From Fidelibacterota bacterium (GTDB taxonomy: Bacteria; Fidelibacterota; UBA2242; JAFGTP01): a stretch of 5,762 nt of DNA. The notes beneath the pieces are model-generated. The model did not search any database. It was not told the origin of the DNA and worked only from the letters and a program-made list of their open reading frames with translations. Location: assembly GCA_029939785.1 (NCBI GenBank), contig JAOZSG010000106.1, positions 1 to 5,762 of the forward strand. Direction: 5' to 3'. Each line of letters opens with the position of its first letter. The stretch's first letter is position 1. Positions 5,551 to 5,762 of this stretch are shown piece after piece. The translations under genes and the position numbers were made by a program.

Positions 5551-5588
5551 ATTTAGGCAAACGTTGTATAGAAAACGTTTGCTTAAAT
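5551..5588. promoter_or_regulatory. Long inverted repeat with AAACGTT cores
   Basis: ATTTAGGCAAACGTT (5551-5565) pairs with AACGTTTGCTTAAAT (5574-5588): 15 pairs with one G-T wobble and an 8-base loop. As RNA it would be a strong hairpin; no T-run follows on either strand, so it is not a standard terminator. As DNA, the GCAAACGTT and AACGTTTGC arms resemble half-sites of LacI-family operators, which centre on a CG step. It could control a gene beyond the right edge. Both readings are inference. Confidence 0.4.
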
Positions 5589-5762
5589 ATTCTGAAAAAA
5601 TGGAAGTTTTATGATTAATATAGATAAAAATATTATTTACTGTTGTATATTTTTTTTGAAGTTTATAAGGAGAAACTTGTTAAGTTGATGTAATTTAAAT
5701 TATATCTTCATAAAATGTTAATATAGTTTACTATCATCTCAAACTTTTTTGAAAAAACAAGA

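Larger units (their letters stand above)
4684..5762. other. Long repeat-rich intergenic region at the right edge
   Basis: Over one kilobase with no supported gene. Apart from the promoter region of the DUF3748 gene, the content from left to right is: a TCAGAACTCCTGAC segment (4842-4855) with a diverged inverted counterpart at 5520-5540; an imperfect GATACT/GGATAC tandem near 4926-4947; an ATCCGTTTAATCCGTG segment (about 5051-5066); family A copy 2; a 9-bp tandem array; family B copy 2; an orphan family A hairpin; a 14-bp palindrome; and a long inverted repeat. The reading frames across the tandem array encode only low-complexity peptide. The last 170 bases are very AT-rich, and I see nothing definite in them. 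Confidence 0.6.

Noticed and set aside
5609..5686. Short open frame starting MINIDKNIIYCC near the right edge.
   Set aside because: Only about 25 codons in very AT-rich DNA, with a weak ribosome binding site and no recognisable motif.

Overview
This AT-rich bacterial window holds two divergently arranged gene pairs embedded in unusually repeat-rich intergenic DNA. The taxon cannot be fixed from sequence alone. A lipoprotein-type signal peptide, an FHS-family sugar transporter, a DUF3748 protein and many hairpin-forming intergenic repeats suggest an environmental Gram-negative lineage of the Bacteroidota/Cloacimonadota/Lentisphaerota kind. That is an inference.

Left part, plus strand (about 280-1751): a small gene (296-486) is followed 23 bases later by a fabF gene for 3-oxoacyl-ACP synthase II (510-1751). 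Both look broken by single-base lesions. The small gene has a soluble LYxxA/WxKAL/GDExKAK module in one frame and its probable transmembrane tail one frame away. FabF has an in-frame amber TAG at codon 284; homology then resumes in the same frame to a full 413-codon length. Catalytic Cys164 lies before the stop, and His303, Lys335 and His340 lie after it. Decay, a sequencing error or amber read-through are all possible; decay or error is favoured.

Right part, minus strand (4683 down to 2043): an intact DUF3748 (YidR-like) beta-propeller protein with a probable lipoprotein signal peptide lies 112 bases upstream of an intact FHS-family (FucP-like) MFS transporter. They probably form one transcription unit that takes up a sugar or related small solute, with the propeller protein in an undefined envelope role. 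A candidate sigma-70 promoter lies at 4725-4753.

Intergenic DNA (1-282, 1752-2042, 4684-5762) holds no convincing gene but at least two repeat families. Family A is a bipartite REP-like element with two short hairpins separated by 26-29 bases and a conserved TACAAATAG box. It occurs at 68-137 (minus) and 5099-5165 (plus), with compensatory base changes in the stems and a possible lone hairpin at 5459-5472. Family B is an AACGCAGAG/CTCTGCGTT inverted repeat followed by a 30-base core (28/30 identical between copies) that ends in a hairpin with an AAG loop, at 1885-1978 and 5248-5344. A 9-bp tandem array, a 14-bp palindrome and a strong 15-bp-arm inverted repeat also lie near the right edge.
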